Shown here in pieces: positions 17,898-27,493 of a stretch of 64,000 bases of DNA. Under the pieces are notes generated by a model, which was not told the DNA's origin, did no database searches, and saw nothing but the letters and a program-made list of their open reading frames with translations. Location of the stretch: assembly GCF_000935125.1 (NCBI RefSeq), contig NZ_JRKI01000003.1:558001-622000 (forward strand), given 5' to 3'. Position numbers and translations under genes: made by a program. The stretch is from Streptomyces natalensis ATCC 27448. Its GTDB lineage: Bacteria; Actinomycetota; Actinomycetes; Streptomycetales; Streptomycetaceae. Each line of letters opens with the position of its first letter. Position 1 is the first letter of the stretch.

Positions 17898-19010
17898 TCA
17901 GGCCCGCTTGCCCTCCTTGGCCTCGGCCATCCGCGCCTCGGCGAGCCGGTCGGCGGCGGCCGCCGGCGGAATGCCGTCGGCCTTCGCCCGAGCGAATATC
18001 GCCAGCGTGGTGTCGAAGATCTTCGCGGCCTTGGCCTTGCACCGGTCGAAATCAAATCCGTGCAGCTCATCGGCCACCTGGATGACACCGCCGGCGTTCA
18101 CGACGTAGTCGGGCGCGTAGAGGATGCCGCGGTCGGAGAGGTCCTTCTCGACGCCGGGGTGCGCGAGCTGGTTGTTGGCCGCGCCGCACACCACCTTGGC
18201 GGTCAGCGCGGGCACCGAGTCGTCGCTCAGCGCGCCGCCCAGGGCGCAGGGCGCGTACACGTCCAGGCCCTCGGTGCGGATCAGCGCCTCGGTGTCGGCG
18301 ACGGCGGTCACCCGGGGGTGCCGGGCGAGGATCCGGTCCACCGCCTCGGTCCGTACGTCCGTGATCACGACCTGGGCGCCGTCCTGGAGGAGATGCTCGA
18401 CCAGGTGGTGGCCCACCTTGCCGACACCCGCGATGCCGACCTTGCGGCCGCGCAGCGTCGGGTCGCCCCACTGGTGCTGGGCACTGGCGCGCATGCCCTG
18501 GAAGACGCCGTAGGCGGTCAGGACGGAGGAGTCGCCGGCGCCGCCGTTCTCGGGGGAGCGGCCGGTGGTCCACTTGTTCGTACGGGCGACGACGTCCATA
18601 TCGGCGACGTATGTGCCGACGTCGCAGGCGGTGACGTAGCGGCCCCCCAGGGAGGCCACGAACCGGCCGTAGGCGAGCAGCAGCTCCTCGGTCTTGATGA
18701 CCTCGGGATCGCCGATGATCACGGCCTTGCCGCCGCCGTGGTCGAGCCCGGCCAGGGCGTTCTTGTACGACATGCCGCGCGAGAGGTTCAGCGCGTCCTG
18801 TACGGCCTCCTCCTCGGAGGCGTACGCATGGAAGCGGGTGCCGCCGAGGGCGGGGCCCAGGGCGGTGCTGTGGATGGCGATCACGGCCTTGAGGCCGCTG
18901 TCGCGGTCCTGGCAGAGCACGACCTGCTCATGGCCGCCCTGTTCCGACCGGAACAGGCTCTGCAGAACGCCGCCGTCGACGCTGACGGCGGAGGGACGTA
19001 CGTCGGTCAC
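17898..19010 (-). CDS. vdh: Valine (branched-chain amino acid) dehydrogenase
   Basis: 370 residues of the Glu/Leu/Phe/Val dehydrogenase family. It deaminates valine to 2-oxoisovalerate with NAD+, feeding acyl precursors for polyketides. Visible: [23 protein letters not shown], the catalytic-lysine region [19 protein letters not shown], and the NAD site [13 protein letters not shown]. The GTG at 19010 has GGGAG eight bases upstream and matches the usual N-terminus; an ATG 15 bases earlier is possible. It is divergent from the next gene. Confidence 0.92.
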   Translation of the reverse strand: MTDVRPSAVSVDGGVLQSLFRSEQGGHEQVVLCQDRDSGLKAVIAIHSTALGPALGGTRFHAYASEEEAVQDALNLSRGMSYKNALAGLDHGGGKAVIIGDPEVIKTEELLLAYGRFVASLGGRYVTACDVGTYVADMDVVARTNKWTTGRSPENGGAGDSSVLTAYGVFQGMRASAQHQWGDPTLRGRKVGIAGVGKVGHHLVEHLLQDGAQVVITDVRTEAVDRILARHPRVTAVADTEALIRTEGLDVYAPCALGGALSDDSVPALTAKVVCGAANNQLAHPGVEKDLSDRGILYAPDYVVNAGGVIQVADELHGFDFDRCKAKAAKIFDTTLAIFARAKADGIPPAAAADRLAEARMAEAKEGKRA

Positions 19011-19301
19011 TGTGGTGACTCCCATAAGTCGCGAAGGACGCCCCCCTGCGGGTGGGGAGGGCCGGTTGACACGAGCGTAAGACCTGGAGAGCGCGTTGAT
19101 CGGCCCGGTAACGGGGATCACCCCCTAGCGGGGGACGGGCGTGGGACGATTTGCCGTATCCGGGGCCGGGCAGGGAGCGGACAACTCCCCCGAGCGGGCC
19201 TCCCTTTGGCCGCATCGCAGGCGGTCGGCGCGCGCGGTGCCGGCCGCGCTGTGAACGTACTGTGAACGGATCTGGACGGACTTCCCTGTGAAGGAGCGGG
19301 C

Positions 19302-20138
19302 GTGGCCGTGGCGTCGTCGGTGAGGGTCCCGTATACGGCATATCTACGGGTCTACGAGCCGCTGGCAGCGTTCCCCGAGCCGGAGCGCTCCCACTGGGCG
19401 CGCTACGCCCGGCGCGGGGAGACCCCCAGCGCACAGGACGAGCAGCGCCGGGCGCTGGCCGATCTGCTGCCGGTGCCGCCGGTGCCGGTCCCCGTCCATG
19501 AGAGCGCCGACGCCTTTGTCGCCGTCGTGGACGAGGTGGTCTGCATCTGCCCGTGGCGCACCCGGCTGCGCGGCTGGCAGGCGCTGGCGGGGCTGGAGGA
19601 GCTGCTGCCGGCGTCGGTGCTGGATGCGGCGCTGCCTCCGGTGGTGCGGCGGCAGGCGGCCACCGACTACGAGCGCTGGCGCGAGCACAACCCGGACGCG
19701 CGGCCCTGGATCAGGGCCGCCGTCTGGCACGTTCCGGTGCGCTGGTTCGTGCTCTTCGAGGACGCCGAGCGGGACTTCACCAAGGGTGACGAGGGACCTG
19801 TGCTGCGTTACCGCACGCCGATGGTTCAGGCCAGGCGGCGGGTGGCGCGAGGACTTCGTACGCTGCGGAATTCGCTGGAAGAGGGCCCCCTCGTCGATGG
19901 CCTGGTAGATGTGGGGCGCTGGCTTGAAGAATTCCACCCGCGTTCCCTCGTGGAGCTGGATTACGGAGGCCTGGTGCACGCCGTGCCCGAAGGGCAGCTC
20001 GCCGATGATCATTCCGCCGCGGAAGTGGCGGAGGGGCTGGCGGCGCTGCGCGACGGGGACGGCGAGCGGGCCGGCGCCGCCTACGAGAAGCTCTCGGATC
20101 GGTGGCGTGCGGTGCGCGAGCGCCAGTTCTCCAGCTGA
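19302..20138 (+). CDS. Conserved hypothetical protein upstream of bldC
   Basis: 278 residues without recognised catalytic motifs. It is Trp- and Arg-rich in the middle (RPWIRAAVWHVPVRWFVLFEDAERDF) with no membrane segment. The GTG start has AAGGAG eight bases upstream. By my memory this protein is conserved at this position in Streptomyces, between vdh and bldC, and has no assigned role. A terminator at 20250 separates it from bldC. Confidence 0.8.
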   Translation: MAVASSVRVPYTAYLRVYEPLAAFPEPERSHWARYARRGETPSAQDEQRRALADLLPVPPVPVPVHESADAFVAVVDEVVCICPWRTRLRGWQALAGLEELLPASVLDAALPPVVRRQAATDYERWREHNPDARPWIRAAVWHVPVRWFVLFEDAERDFTKGDEGPVLRYRTPMVQARRRVARGLRTLRNSLEEGPLVDGLVDVGRWLEEFHPRSLVELDYGGLVHAVPEGQLADDHSAAEVAEGLAALRDGDGERAGAAYEKLSDRWRAVRERQFSS

Positions 20139-20249
20139 GAGCCGCAGGCGCGGGACGTAGGTCCCCATCCGGGCGATTGGCGCAACAGTGACCTAAAGCA
20201 CTGACTTCGGGCCTTGCCTACAAGACGTACCCTCGTGCCAAAATAGGAC

Positions 20250-20272
20250 AAGGAGCCTTACTGGGGCTCCTT
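20250..20272 (+). terminator. Terminator before bldC
   Basis: AAGGAGCC (20250-20257) pairs with GGCTCCTT (20265-20272) around a six-base loop. It lies 112 bases past the previous stop. Confidence 0.6.
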
Positions 20273-20596
20273 CCGTCCAACTAAGGGCGGATAGATCGGT
20301 ATTGCGCTCCTTGAGGGGACTCGTGACGCCTGATCACGTTGTGACTGATCGTCACGGTCAAGTGACTGTCCGTTATGGCATGGTCCATCGGCTTCCGTCG
20401 AGGTTGAACACCTGAGAGGGCAATTCCATCGGTTTGGCCGACGTGGCTGGACAGATGGTGTAGTTGTAGTGCCGAGGACAAGCCGTTCGTCCTATAACCG
20501 ACTCGGCCCGCGTCCGCCATTTCGGGCAACGCGGGTCAAGGTGCAGAATTTAGAGGAAAGAACCGTGATGGTTCGGTTCTCCCGAGGAGGCCGCTC
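20273..20596 (+). promoter_or_regulatory. bldC upstream region with a leader hairpin
   Basis: A relatively AT-rich stretch of 324 bp. A TATAAC box near 20494 is a possible -10. Immediately before the ribosome binding site, AGAACCG (20559-20565) pairs with CGGTTCT (20574-20580). A competing shorter hairpin, AACC/GGTT, overlaps it. GAGGAGG follows at 20584-20590. Confidence 0.45.
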
Positions 20597-20803
20597 ATGA
20601 CCGCTCGCACCCCTGACGCCGAGCCGCTGCTGACCCCCGCCGAGGTTGCCACGATGTTCCGCGTGGACCCGAAGACGGTGACCCGCTGGGCCAAGGCAGG
20701 CAAGCTCACGTCCATCCGCACGCTCGGAGGGCATCGGCGTTACCGCGAGGCTGAGGTCCGCGCACTGCTCGCGGGTATTCCGCAGCAGCGCAGCGAGGCC
20801 TGA
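20597..20803 (+). CDS. bldC: Developmental regulator BldC, MerR-like DNA-binding protein
   Basis: 68 residues, consisting almost only of a MerR-type winged helix-turn-helix: LLTPAEVATMFRVDPKTVTRWAKAGKLTSIRTLGGHRRY. There is no effector domain. It matches BldC, which binds direct repeats cooperatively and delays entry into development. GAGGAGG lies six bases before the ATG. It is flanked by terminators and transcribed alone. One of the surest identifications in the window. Confidence 0.97.
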   Translation: MTARTPDAEPLLTPAEVATMFRVDPKTVTRWAKAGKLTSIRTLGGHRRYREAEVRALLAGIPQQRSEA

Positions 20804-20822
20804 ATAACCGCATAACCAGGCT

Positions 20823-20848
20823 TTTTTCGGGGCCCCCAACCCGAAAAA
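20823..20848. terminator. Bidirectional-looking terminator after bldC
   Basis: TTTTTCGGG and CCCGAAAAA arms around an eight-base loop lie 19 bases after the bldC stop. The arms carry their own T/A tracts, so either strand gives a U run. Confidence 0.6.
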
Positions 20849-20958
20849 TGCCGACTTCGCACCACTTTGCTCGACCTGCTTCACCGAGCACCACAGCTCC
20901 ATACGACGCGGTGCCTGCCCCAACAGGCCCCACACCCGCACCATCTGGGTACGTCACC

Positions 20959-20997
20959 GATCGCGCTGGACTCCGCCGGGTCCAGCGCGATCTTTTT
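20959..20997 (+). terminator. Strong terminator downstream of bldC
   Basis: 13-bp arms GATCGCGCTGGAC / GTCCAGCGCGATC with an eight-base loop are followed by TTTTT. It is a textbook intrinsic terminator on the plus strand. Confidence 0.85.
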
Positions 20998-21164
20998 GTG
21001 TACGGCCGCTCGCGGGCCGCTCAGGAGGGCCGGGCCGCCCCGGCGCCGACGTCGCCCGAGGTGGCGGTCAGGGGGCCGTCAGGGGCCCTGAAGGGCCCTT
21101 TCAGCGCGGGCCTGGCGCTTTCGGTCCCGGGGCTTCAAGGGGTGGTGCAATTGCACATATTAAA

Positions 21165-21192
21165 TTGACGTGGTGTAGGGCGGGTGTAAGTT
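21165..21192 (+). promoter_or_regulatory. Putative promoter for a small ORF
   Basis: TTGACG (21165-21170) and TAAGTT (21187-21192) with a 16-base spacer stand in a locally AT-rich patch. Transcription would run towards the 33-codon ORF at 21253. Confidence 0.45.
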
Positions 21193-21252
21193 CCCCATCG
21201 CGTGAAACTTGTTCGGTGACACCCGTCACACGGCGTGGTCCTTGAAGCAGAC

Positions 21253-21354
21253 ATGGCGACTGCGGTAGTGAACTTTCCGTTCACCGCCTCAACGCCCTTC
21301 CCTCGCACTGCCGGTGGGGGCACCCGTCACAGGTCCCCGGCGGGCGGACGGTGA
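21253..21354 (+). CDS. Possible 33-residue small protein
   Basis: ATG at 21253, stop at 21352-21354. The peptide starts MATAVVNFPFTASTPFPR and ends in a basic Gly/Arg-rich tail. Support is a promoter-like pair 60 bp upstream; the ribosome binding site (GAAG) is weak. Its 3' end overlaps the oppositely oriented DUF6274 gene by 28 bases. It is unrecognised and could be non-coding. Confidence 0.3.
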   Translation: MATAVVNFPFTASTPFPRTAGGGTRHRSPAGGR

Positions 21355-21566
21355 TCCTCCGCCGCAGGTCGCCCGCGGACGGCCGGTGACGAGGCGGCGG
21401 GCCCGGCGGGCGCGGCGGCCCCCGGGCGGGCATTGCGGGGCTCCATGGCGAGCCGCAGCAGCCGATGGCAGACGGGGCAGTGCCGCGTCAGGTGGCGATA
21501 CCTCGTGGCGGCCGACAGATGGGCACGCAACAGCGCCCTGGTCTCGTGCCTCGCCCCGGTCGTCAT
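21327..21566 (-). CDS. DUF6274 family protein
   Basis: 79 residues. RHETRALLRAHLSAATRYRHLTRHCPVCHRLLRLAME contains a CPVCH motif that could bind zinc together with nearby His residues. This is the conserved part of the Streptomyces DUF6274 family (from memory). The C-terminal half is Ala/Pro-rich and variable. The ATG at 21566 is chosen because GGGGAGG lies nine bases upstream; a GTG at 21572 is too close. Function unknown. Confidence 0.7.
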   Translation of the reverse strand: MTTGARHETRALLRAHLSAATRYRHLTRHCPVCHRLLRLAMEPRNARPGAAAPAGPAASSPAVRGRPAAEDHRPPAGDL

Positions 21567-21727
21567 TCGCACGCACCTCCCCGGCCCCCACGCTTCCTCT
21601 GTGAGTACCGGGGGCCCGTGCCGCCGTCAAGACGGCCGGAGGGCGCGGGGACGCCGTACGGAGCGGGCGCGCACACCGCGAAGCCCGCAGCCTCGGGGAT
21701 CGGGCGCGGCTCGGGCGCACAGCAAAA

Positions 21728-21753
21728 CGGCCCGCACCGAAGGGCGCGGGCCG
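21728..21753 (-). terminator. Terminator of tRNA-Asp copy 1
   Basis: CGGCCCGC / GCGGGCCG arms around a ten-base loop. On the minus strand a TTTTG follows, just past the tRNA 3' end. Confidence 0.7.
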
Positions 21754-21761
21754 TAAAAAAG

Positions 21762-21836
21762 CGGTCCTGACGGGATTTGAACCCGCGGCCTCCACCTTGA
21801 CAGGGTGGCGAGCACTCCAAACTGCTCCACAGGACC
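21762..21836 (-). tRNA. tRNA-Asp (GUC), copy 1
   Basis: 75 nt on the minus strand: acceptor GGTCCTG/CAGGACC, anticodon stem CCACC/GGTGG with loop CTGTCAA (anticodon GTC), T loop TTCAAAT, discriminator G. Identical to 27572-27646. A TTCGAC-N19-TACAGT pair at 21907-21877 is a possible promoter. Confidence 0.95.
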
Positions 21837-21928
21837 TTGCGTTTCGCTTTCCGCTTGCGGCGGGCTGCGAAGCAAGACTGTACAGCAGGTCAGGGGGTGC
21901 GGTCGAACTCGATACCGGTGGCCGCCCC

Positions 21929-24900
21929 TCAGCGGGGCACCGCGGCGTCCACGGCCTTCACGATGCGCTTGTCCGAGACCGGATACGCGGTCCCCAGGGC
22001 GTGTGCGAAGTAGCTCACCCGTAGCTCCTCGATCATCCAGCGGATCTCCCGGGCCGCGGCCGGCACCGGGCGCCCCTGGGGGAACTGCTCCAGCAGCCAG
22101 GCGTATTCGTCCTGCATCTCCTTCACCTTGGCCATCCGGGTGCGGTCCCGCTCGGCGTTGGTGGGCAGTTGTTGCAGGCGGCGGTCGACGGCCACCAGAT
22201 AGCGCATCAGGTCCGGCAGCCGCTTGGCGCCGTGCGCGGTCACGAAGCCCGGCTTGATCAGCGCCGCCAGCTGTTCCTTGACGTCCGTCAGCGACGGCAG
22301 CAGCGAGGGGAAGGTGGTGTCCTTGAGCCGCCGCTCGCACGCCTGCCAGGCGGCCAGGACCTCCTGGACCTGCTGGACGGTCTTCAGGGTGGCGTCCACC
22401 AGATCGGCCCGCACCGCGTCGAAGAGCTTGCGGAAGGACTCCTCGTCCCATGCCGGGCCGCCGTGCGCCGCGATCAGCCGGTCCGCGGCGGCCGTCACAC
22501 AGTCCTCGAAGAGCGCCGCGATCGAGCCGTGCGGGTTGCGCGACAGCGCCAGCTTCTGCTGGTTGCTCAGCTTGCCCTGCGCGAACTTGGCGGGGTTGGA
22601 GGGGATGTTGAGCAGGATGAGGCGGCGGGTGCCGGCCCACATCGCCTGGAGCTGCTCGTCCTCGGTGTCGAAGAGCCGTACGGCGACCGAGGCGCCCTCG
22701 TCGACCAGCGCCGGGTACGCCTTCAGGGGCTGGCCCGCGCGCCGGGTCTCGAAGGTGCGCGGCAGCGCGCCGATGCTCCAGGACGTCAGGCCCGTGCGCT
22801 GCTCCAGCCCGGCCAGCGCCGCCGCCCCGTCGTCCTTGGTGCCCCTGCGGTCCTTGGCGGGGCGCTCGGCGGCCTGCTCGAAGGCCTTGGAGATGGCCGC
22901 GCGGGTCTTGGGTTTGAGCTGGAGCCGCAGCGCCTCGAGGTCCTTGGCCTCGGCCAGCTTGCGGCGCCGTTCGTCGACCACCCGGAAGGTGATCTTCAAG
23001 TGGTCGGGGACCTTGGCGGTGTCGAAGTCCGCGGCCTCGACGGGCACCCCCACCATCCGCTGGAGCCCGGCGGCCAGGGAGGAGGTCAGCGAACCCTGCA
23101 ACGGCACCGTGGAGTCCAGGAACCGGGTCGCGAAATTCGGGGCCGGTACGTAATTGCGGCGGATCGGCTTGGGCAGCGAACGGATCAGCTCCGTCACCAA
23201 TTGCTCGCGCAGGCCCGGGATCTGCCAGTCGAAGCCCTCCGAGGAGACCTGGTTGAGGACTTGGAGGGGGATGTGGACGGTCACACCGTCCGCGTCCGCG
23301 CCCGGTTCGAACTGATAGGTGACCTTGAACTTCAGCTTTCCCTGGCGCCAGGAATCCGGATAGTCGTCCTTGGTGACGGCCTCGGCGGATTCGTTGATGA
23401 GCATCGAGTGCTCGAAGTTCAGCAGCTCCGGCTCGTCGTGCCGCTTCTTCTTCCACCAGGAGTCGAAGTGCGCACCGGAGACCACATCGTCGGGAATGCG
23501 CCGGTCGTAGAAGTCGAAGAGCGTCTCGTCGTCCACGAGGATGTCGCGGCGCCGGGCGCGGTGCTCCAACTCCTCGACCTCGCCGAGCAGTTTGCGGTTG
23601 TCATGGAAGAACTGGTGGTGGGTGCGCCAGTCGCCCTCCACCAGGGCATTGCGGATGAACAGATCGCGCGAGGTCTCCGGGTCGATCTTCCCGTAATTGA
23701 CCTTCCGCTGGGCGACGAGCGGGACGCCGTAGAGCGTGACCCGCTCGTACGCCATCACCGCGGCCATCTTCTGTTCCCAGTGCGGCTCGCTGTACGTGCG
23801 CTTGACCAGGTGCTGGGCGAGCGGCTCGACCCATTCGGGCTCGATCTTCGCGTTCACCCGCGCCCACAGCCGGGAGGTTTCCACCAGCTCCGCGGACATC
23901 ACCCAGCGCGGCGGCTTCTTGAAGAGCGCAGAACCGGGGAAGACCGCGAACTTGGCGCTGCGGGCGCCCAGATACTCGTTCTTGGCGTCCGTGTCCTTCA
24001 GCCCGATATGCGACAGCAAACCGGAAAGCAGCGCGCTGTGAACACGGTCCGGGGCGGCCTCCTCCTCGCTGAGGTGAATGCCCATGGACTTGGCGACCGT
24101 CCGCAGCTGCGAGTAGATGTCCTGCCACTCGCGTATCCGGAGGTAGTTGAGGAACTCCGAGCGGCACATGCGGCGGAAAGCGGAGGAGGAGAGCGTCTTC
24201 TGCTGTTCGCGGACATACCGCCACAGGTTGAGGAACGCCAGAAAATCGCTGGTCTCGTCCTTGAAACGGGCGTGCTGCTGATCGGCCTGCTGCTGTTTGT
24301 CCGAGGGCCGCTCGCGGGGGTCCTGGATGGACAGCGCCGCCGCGATGACCATGACCTCGCGCACGCAGCCGTTGCGGTCCGCCTCCAGCACCATCCGCGC
24401 CAGCCGCGGGTCCACCGGCAGCTGGGACAGCTTGCGCCCGATGGGGGTGAGCCTCTTCTTGGGGTCCTTCTGCTGCGTATCGAGCGCGCCCAGCTCGCTC
24501 AGCAGGTCGACGCCGTCCTTGATGTTGCGGCGGTCCGGCGGATCGATGAACGGGAATTTCTCGATATCGCCCAGGCCGGCCGCGGTCATCTGCAAAATGA
24601 CGGACGCCAGATTCGTCCGGAGAATCTCCGCATCGGTGAATTCCGGCCGGGTGAGGAAATCGTCCTCGGAATACAGCCGGATGCAGATGCCGTCGCTGGT
24701 CCGGCCGCAGCGGCCCTTGCGCTGATTGGCGCTGGCCTGGGAGACCGGCTCGATGGGCAGCCGCTGGACCTTGGTGCGGAAGCTGTACCGGGAGATACGG
24801 GCCATGCCCGGGTCGACGACGTACTTGATGCCCGGGACGGTCAGCGAGGTCTCGGCGACGTTCGTGGCCAGCACGATCCGCCGGCCGCTGTGCCGCTGGA

Positions 24901-25933
24901 AGACGCGGTGCTGCTCGGCGTGCGACAGCCGGGCGTAGAGCGGCAGCACCTCCGTTTGCGGGAGGTTCTTCTTTATCAGCGCATCCGCCGTGTCGCGGAT
25001 CTCCCGCTCACCGGAGAGGAAGACCAGGACGTCGCCCGGCCCCTCGGCCTGGAGTTCGTCCACCGCATCGCAGATCGCGGTGATCTGGTCGCGGTCGGGG
25101 TCGCTGCCGCCTTCTTCCAGCAGCGGGCGGTAGCGCACCTCCACCGGATACGTACGGCCCGAGACCTCGACGATCGGCGCCTCGCCGAAATGCCGGGAGA
25201 ACCGCTCCGGGTCGATGGTCGCGGAGGTGATGACGACCTTGAGGTCCGGCCGCCTGGGCAGCAGCTGCGCCAGATAGCCGAGGATGAAGTCGATGTTGAG
25301 GCTGCGCTCGTGGGCCTCGTCGATGATGATCGTGTCGTACTGGCGCAGCTCGCGGTCCGTCTGGATCTCGGCGAGCAGAATGCCGTCCGTCATCAGCTTG
25401 ACCAGGGTGTCGCCGCCGACCTGGTCGGTGAAGCGGACCTTCCAGCCGACCGCCTCGCCCAGCGGGGTCCGCAGCTCCTGGGCCACCCGCTCGGCGACCG
25501 TACGGGCCGCGATCCGGCGCGGCTGGGTGTGCCCGATCAGACCCCGTACGCCGCGGCCCAGCTCCATACAGATCTTGGGGATCTGCGTCGTCTTGCCGGA
25601 GCCCGTCTCGCCGGCGACGATCACGACCTGATGGTCGCGTATCGCCTCGAGGATCTCGTCCTTCTTCTGGCTGACCGGCAGTTCTTCCGGATACGTGATC
25701 TCCGGGACCGCGGCGCGCCGCTCGGCCATGCGCAGCTCGGCCTCGTCGATTCCGGCCGCGATCTCGGCCAGGACGGCCGCGTGGGCCTCGGGCTTACGGA
25801 TCCGGCGCGCGCCGTCGAGCCGGCGCCCCAGCCGCTGCTGGTCGCGCAGCATCAGCTCGGGAAGCCGCTCCATCAAGGAGGGCAGGGTGGGAGCGGCGCC
25901 GTCGGGCAGGGCGGAGGCAGGCTGACTGGACAT
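21929..25933 (-). CDS. hrpA: ATP-dependent RNA helicase HrpA (DEAH-box)
   Basis: 1334 residues, normal for full-length HrpA. Walker A is GETGSGKT at 108-115, DEAH at 205-208, motif III SATI, and motif VI lies in QRKGRCGRTSDGICIRLYS. The helicase-associated HA2 region, OB fold and the long DUF3418 C-terminal domain specific to HrpA follow. It remodels RNA with ATP, and in other bacteria is implicated in mRNA processing and ribosome rescue. The gene is monocistronic, transcribed towards the upstream tRNA-Asp and divergent from the next membrane gene. Confidence 0.95.
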   Translation of the reverse strand: MSSQPASALPDGAAPTLPSLMERLPELMLRDQQRLGRRLDGARRIRKPEAHAAVLAEIAAGIDEAELRMAERRAAVPEITYPEELPVSQKKDEILEAIRDHQVVIVAGETGSGKTTQIPKICMELGRGVRGLIGHTQPRRIAARTVAERVAQELRTPLGEAVGWKVRFTDQVGGDTLVKLMTDGILLAEIQTDRELRQYDTIIIDEAHERSLNIDFILGYLAQLLPRRPDLKVVITSATIDPERFSRHFGEAPIVEVSGRTYPVEVRYRPLLEEGGSDPDRDQITAICDAVDELQAEGPGDVLVFLSGEREIRDTADALIKKNLPQTEVLPLYARLSHAEQHRVFQRHSGRRIVLATNVAETSLTVPGIKYVVDPGMARISRYSFRTKVQRLPIEPVSQASANQRKGRCGRTSDGICIRLYSEDDFLTRPEFTDAEILRTNLASVILQMTAAGLGDIEKFPFIDPPDRRNIKDGVDLLSELGALDTQQKDPKKRLTPIGRKLSQLPVDPRLARMVLEADRNGCVREVMVIAAALSIQDPRERPSDKQQQADQQHARFKDETSDFLAFLNLWRYVREQQKTLSSSAFRRMCRSEFLNYLRIREWQDIYSQLRTVAKSMGIHLSEEEAAPDRVHSALLSGLLSHIGLKDTDAKNEYLGARSAKFAVFPGSALFKKPPRWVMSAELVETSRLWARVNAKIEPEWVEPLAQHLVKRTYSEPHWEQKMAAVMAYERVTLYGVPLVAQRKVNYGKIDPETSRDLFIRNALVEGDWRTHHQFFHDNRKLLGEVEELEHRARRRDILVDDETLFDFYDRRIPDDVVSGAHFDSWWKKKRHDEPELLNFEHSMLINESAEAVTKDDYPDSWRQGKLKFKVTYQFEPGADADGVTVHIPLQVLNQVSSEGFDWQIPGLREQLVTELIRSLPKPIRRNYVPAPNFATRFLDSTVPLQGSLTSSLAAGLQRMVGVPVEAADFDTAKVPDHLKITFRVVDERRRKLAEAKDLEALRLQLKPKTRAAISKAFEQAAERPAKDRRGTKDDGAAALAGLEQRTGLTSWSIGALPRTFETRRAGQPLKAYPALVDEGASVAVRLFDTEDEQLQAMWAGTRRLILLNIPSNPAKFAQGKLSNQQKLALSRNPHGSIAALFEDCVTAAADRLIAAHGGPAWDEESFRKLFDAVRADLVDATLKTVQQVQEVLAAWQACERRLKDTTFPSLLPSLTDVKEQLAALIKPGFVTAHGAKRLPDLMRYLVAVDRRLQQLPTNAERDRTRMAKVKEMQDEYAWLLEQFPQGRPVPAAAREIRWMIEELRVSYFAHALGTAYPVSDKRIVKAVDAAVPR

Positions 25934-26059
25934 ACGTCCCCCAGGATCTCACCTCGCCGAATCGTGTGGCGAACCATTTGCGGACGGCCGCCGAAACACC
26001 GCACGCGGTCGGGTGATCTGTACGGGTCTGTGGCGGTCTGCTGTCCTAGCGTGGTGCCC

Positions 26060-27136
26060 ATGGCGGAGCAGTCCGACGAGGACGGCGGCCGGGCCGCGCA
26101 CGGCGCCCGGGGACGGCCGCCCACCGGGCAGGAGCGGTGGGCGGCGGCCAAGGCGTCGCCGTTCCTCCCCGCCGTGGTCCTGACCCTCATCGTCGCCGCG
26201 GCCGCCGGGCTGTTCGCCGGCTCGTACACCTACGTCATGGCCAATCCGACGCCGCGGCACATCCCCACGGCCGTGGTCGGCCTCCGGGCCGGCGTCACGG
26301 AGCGCGCCTTCGTCGCGGGTATGGAGAAGGCCCTGCACGGCACCCTCCGGCTGACCGGGTACGGCACCCCGGCCGCGGCCGCGCAGGCCGTCGAGGACCA
26401 GCGGGAATTCGCCATCGTGCGGCCCCGGGGGCGGGGCGTCGAACTGGATGTGGCCGGTGCGTCGGGCGCGTCGGTGGCCCAGCTGCTGGCCGAGACCGGG
26501 GCCAAGGTCGCCGCGGCGGCCCATGTGGACGTCCGCATCCGGGACGTACGGCCCCTCCAGAAGGGCGATCCTCGTGGCCTGGCCCTTTTCTACATCTCGC
26601 TCGCCGCGGTGATCGTCGGTTTCGTCGGCGCGATCCAGCTCAGCGTGCACGCCCGCGCCCTCGATCCGGCCGAACGCATCGCCTTCACCGCCGGCTACGC
26701 CCTGCTCGGTGGCTTCGCCATCGCCGCGGTCGTCGACTGGTGGCTGGGCGCGCTGCGGCTGCCGTTCGTCCAGTCCTGGCTGATCCTGGCGCTGACGATG
26801 TTCACGTCCGGCATGGTCTTCTCGATGTTCAACACCCTGATGGGCCGCTGGGCGATGCTCCCCACCTGGGGCCTGATGGTCCTCCTGGGCAATCCGTCCT
26901 CCGGCGGCGCGGTCTCCTGGCCGCTGCTGCCCTCCGCCCTCGGTCACATCGGCCGCTGGCTGCCGCCCGGAGCCTCCGTCAACGCCCAGCACGCCGCCGT
27001 CTACTTCGGCGGCCGCCAGCACCTCTTCCCCTATCTGGTGCTGGCCGGCTGGGCGGTGCTCTCCTGCACCGTCTTCTGGGTGTGGCGACACCGCCATCCG
27101 GGTGGACGGGAGACGGTGCCGGCACCGGGGCCCTGA
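26060..27136 (+). CDS. Membrane protein of ABC-2 / YhgE-like type
   Basis: 358 residues. A cytoplasmic N-terminus and one membrane span (FLPAVVLTLIVAAAAGLFAGSYTYV) lead into a ~130-residue extracytoplasmic part. Five further spans follow from about residue 180, ending in the WRHRHPGG tail. This layout fits ABC-2-type or YhgE/Pip-like proteins; no ATPase partner is adjacent. The ATG at 26060 is chosen as the first start after a TAGCGT -10-like box seven bases upstream, so the message may be leaderless. Substrate unknown. Confidence 0.7.
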   Translation: MAEQSDEDGGRAAHGARGRPPTGQERWAAAKASPFLPAVVLTLIVAAAAGLFAGSYTYVMANPTPRHIPTAVVGLRAGVTERAFVAGMEKALHGTLRLTGYGTPAAAAQAVEDQREFAIVRPRGRGVELDVAGASGASVAQLLAETGAKVAAAAHVDVRIRDVRPLQKGDPRGLALFYISLAAVIVGFVGAIQLSVHARALDPAERIAFTAGYALLGGFAIAAVVDWWLGALRLPFVQSWLILALTMFTSGMVFSMFNTLMGRWAMLPTWGLMVLLGNPSSGGAVSWPLLPSALGHIGRWLPPGASVNAQHAAVYFGGRQHLFPYLVLAGWAVLSCTVFWVWRHRHPGGRETVPAPGP

Positions 27137-27450
27137 TCGCCGCGGCCGGTGGAAATGCCGTGGCTCTCGCGCGTACGGGTGCGGACAATATGCGCATGAC
27201 CAACGGATGACGGCGAACGGCCGGGATCGGCGTGACGGCCGCCGCCCTCGCCCTCGAATGCTGGCTCACCTTCGGCACGCCGCACGGCTGGGCGGACACG
27301 ATGGCACTGCTGCGCGGCGCGCTGCGCCTGGTGGGCGTGGCGGCGATCGGCGGCGGCGCCCGGCTGATCTTCTGGGAACCGGGCGGCGCGGGCACCGGCG
27401 AGGCCGTCGCCGAACGGACCCGACCGTGGGGACGATGCCGCGCAGACGAC
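27137..27450. other. Spacer with a doubtful small ORF
   Basis: A GTG at 27232 opens a frame whose first ~50 residues look protein-like (MTAAALALECWLTFGTPHG, then a hydrophobic stretch). It has no ribosome binding site and would run on through the terminator and two tRNAs to 27690. It is best read as a relic or chance frame. Confidence 0.35.
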
Positions 27451-27481
27451 GAAGGCCCCGGTTCCAGGAACCGGGGCCTTC
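27451..27481 (-). terminator. Terminator of the tRNA-Glu/Asp/Phe operon
   Basis: A perfect inverted repeat, GAAGGCCCCGGTTCC and its complement with essentially no loop beyond one base, starts 12 bases past tRNA-Phe on the minus strand. Confidence 0.85.
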
Positions 27482-27493
27482 GTTCAAAGGGTG

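Noticed and set aside
22169..27136. A 1655-codon open frame on the plus strand opposite hrpA
   Set aside because: It is the antisense shadow of hrpA caused by GC-rich third positions; only its last part from 26060 shows protein-like composition and is kept as the membrane protein.
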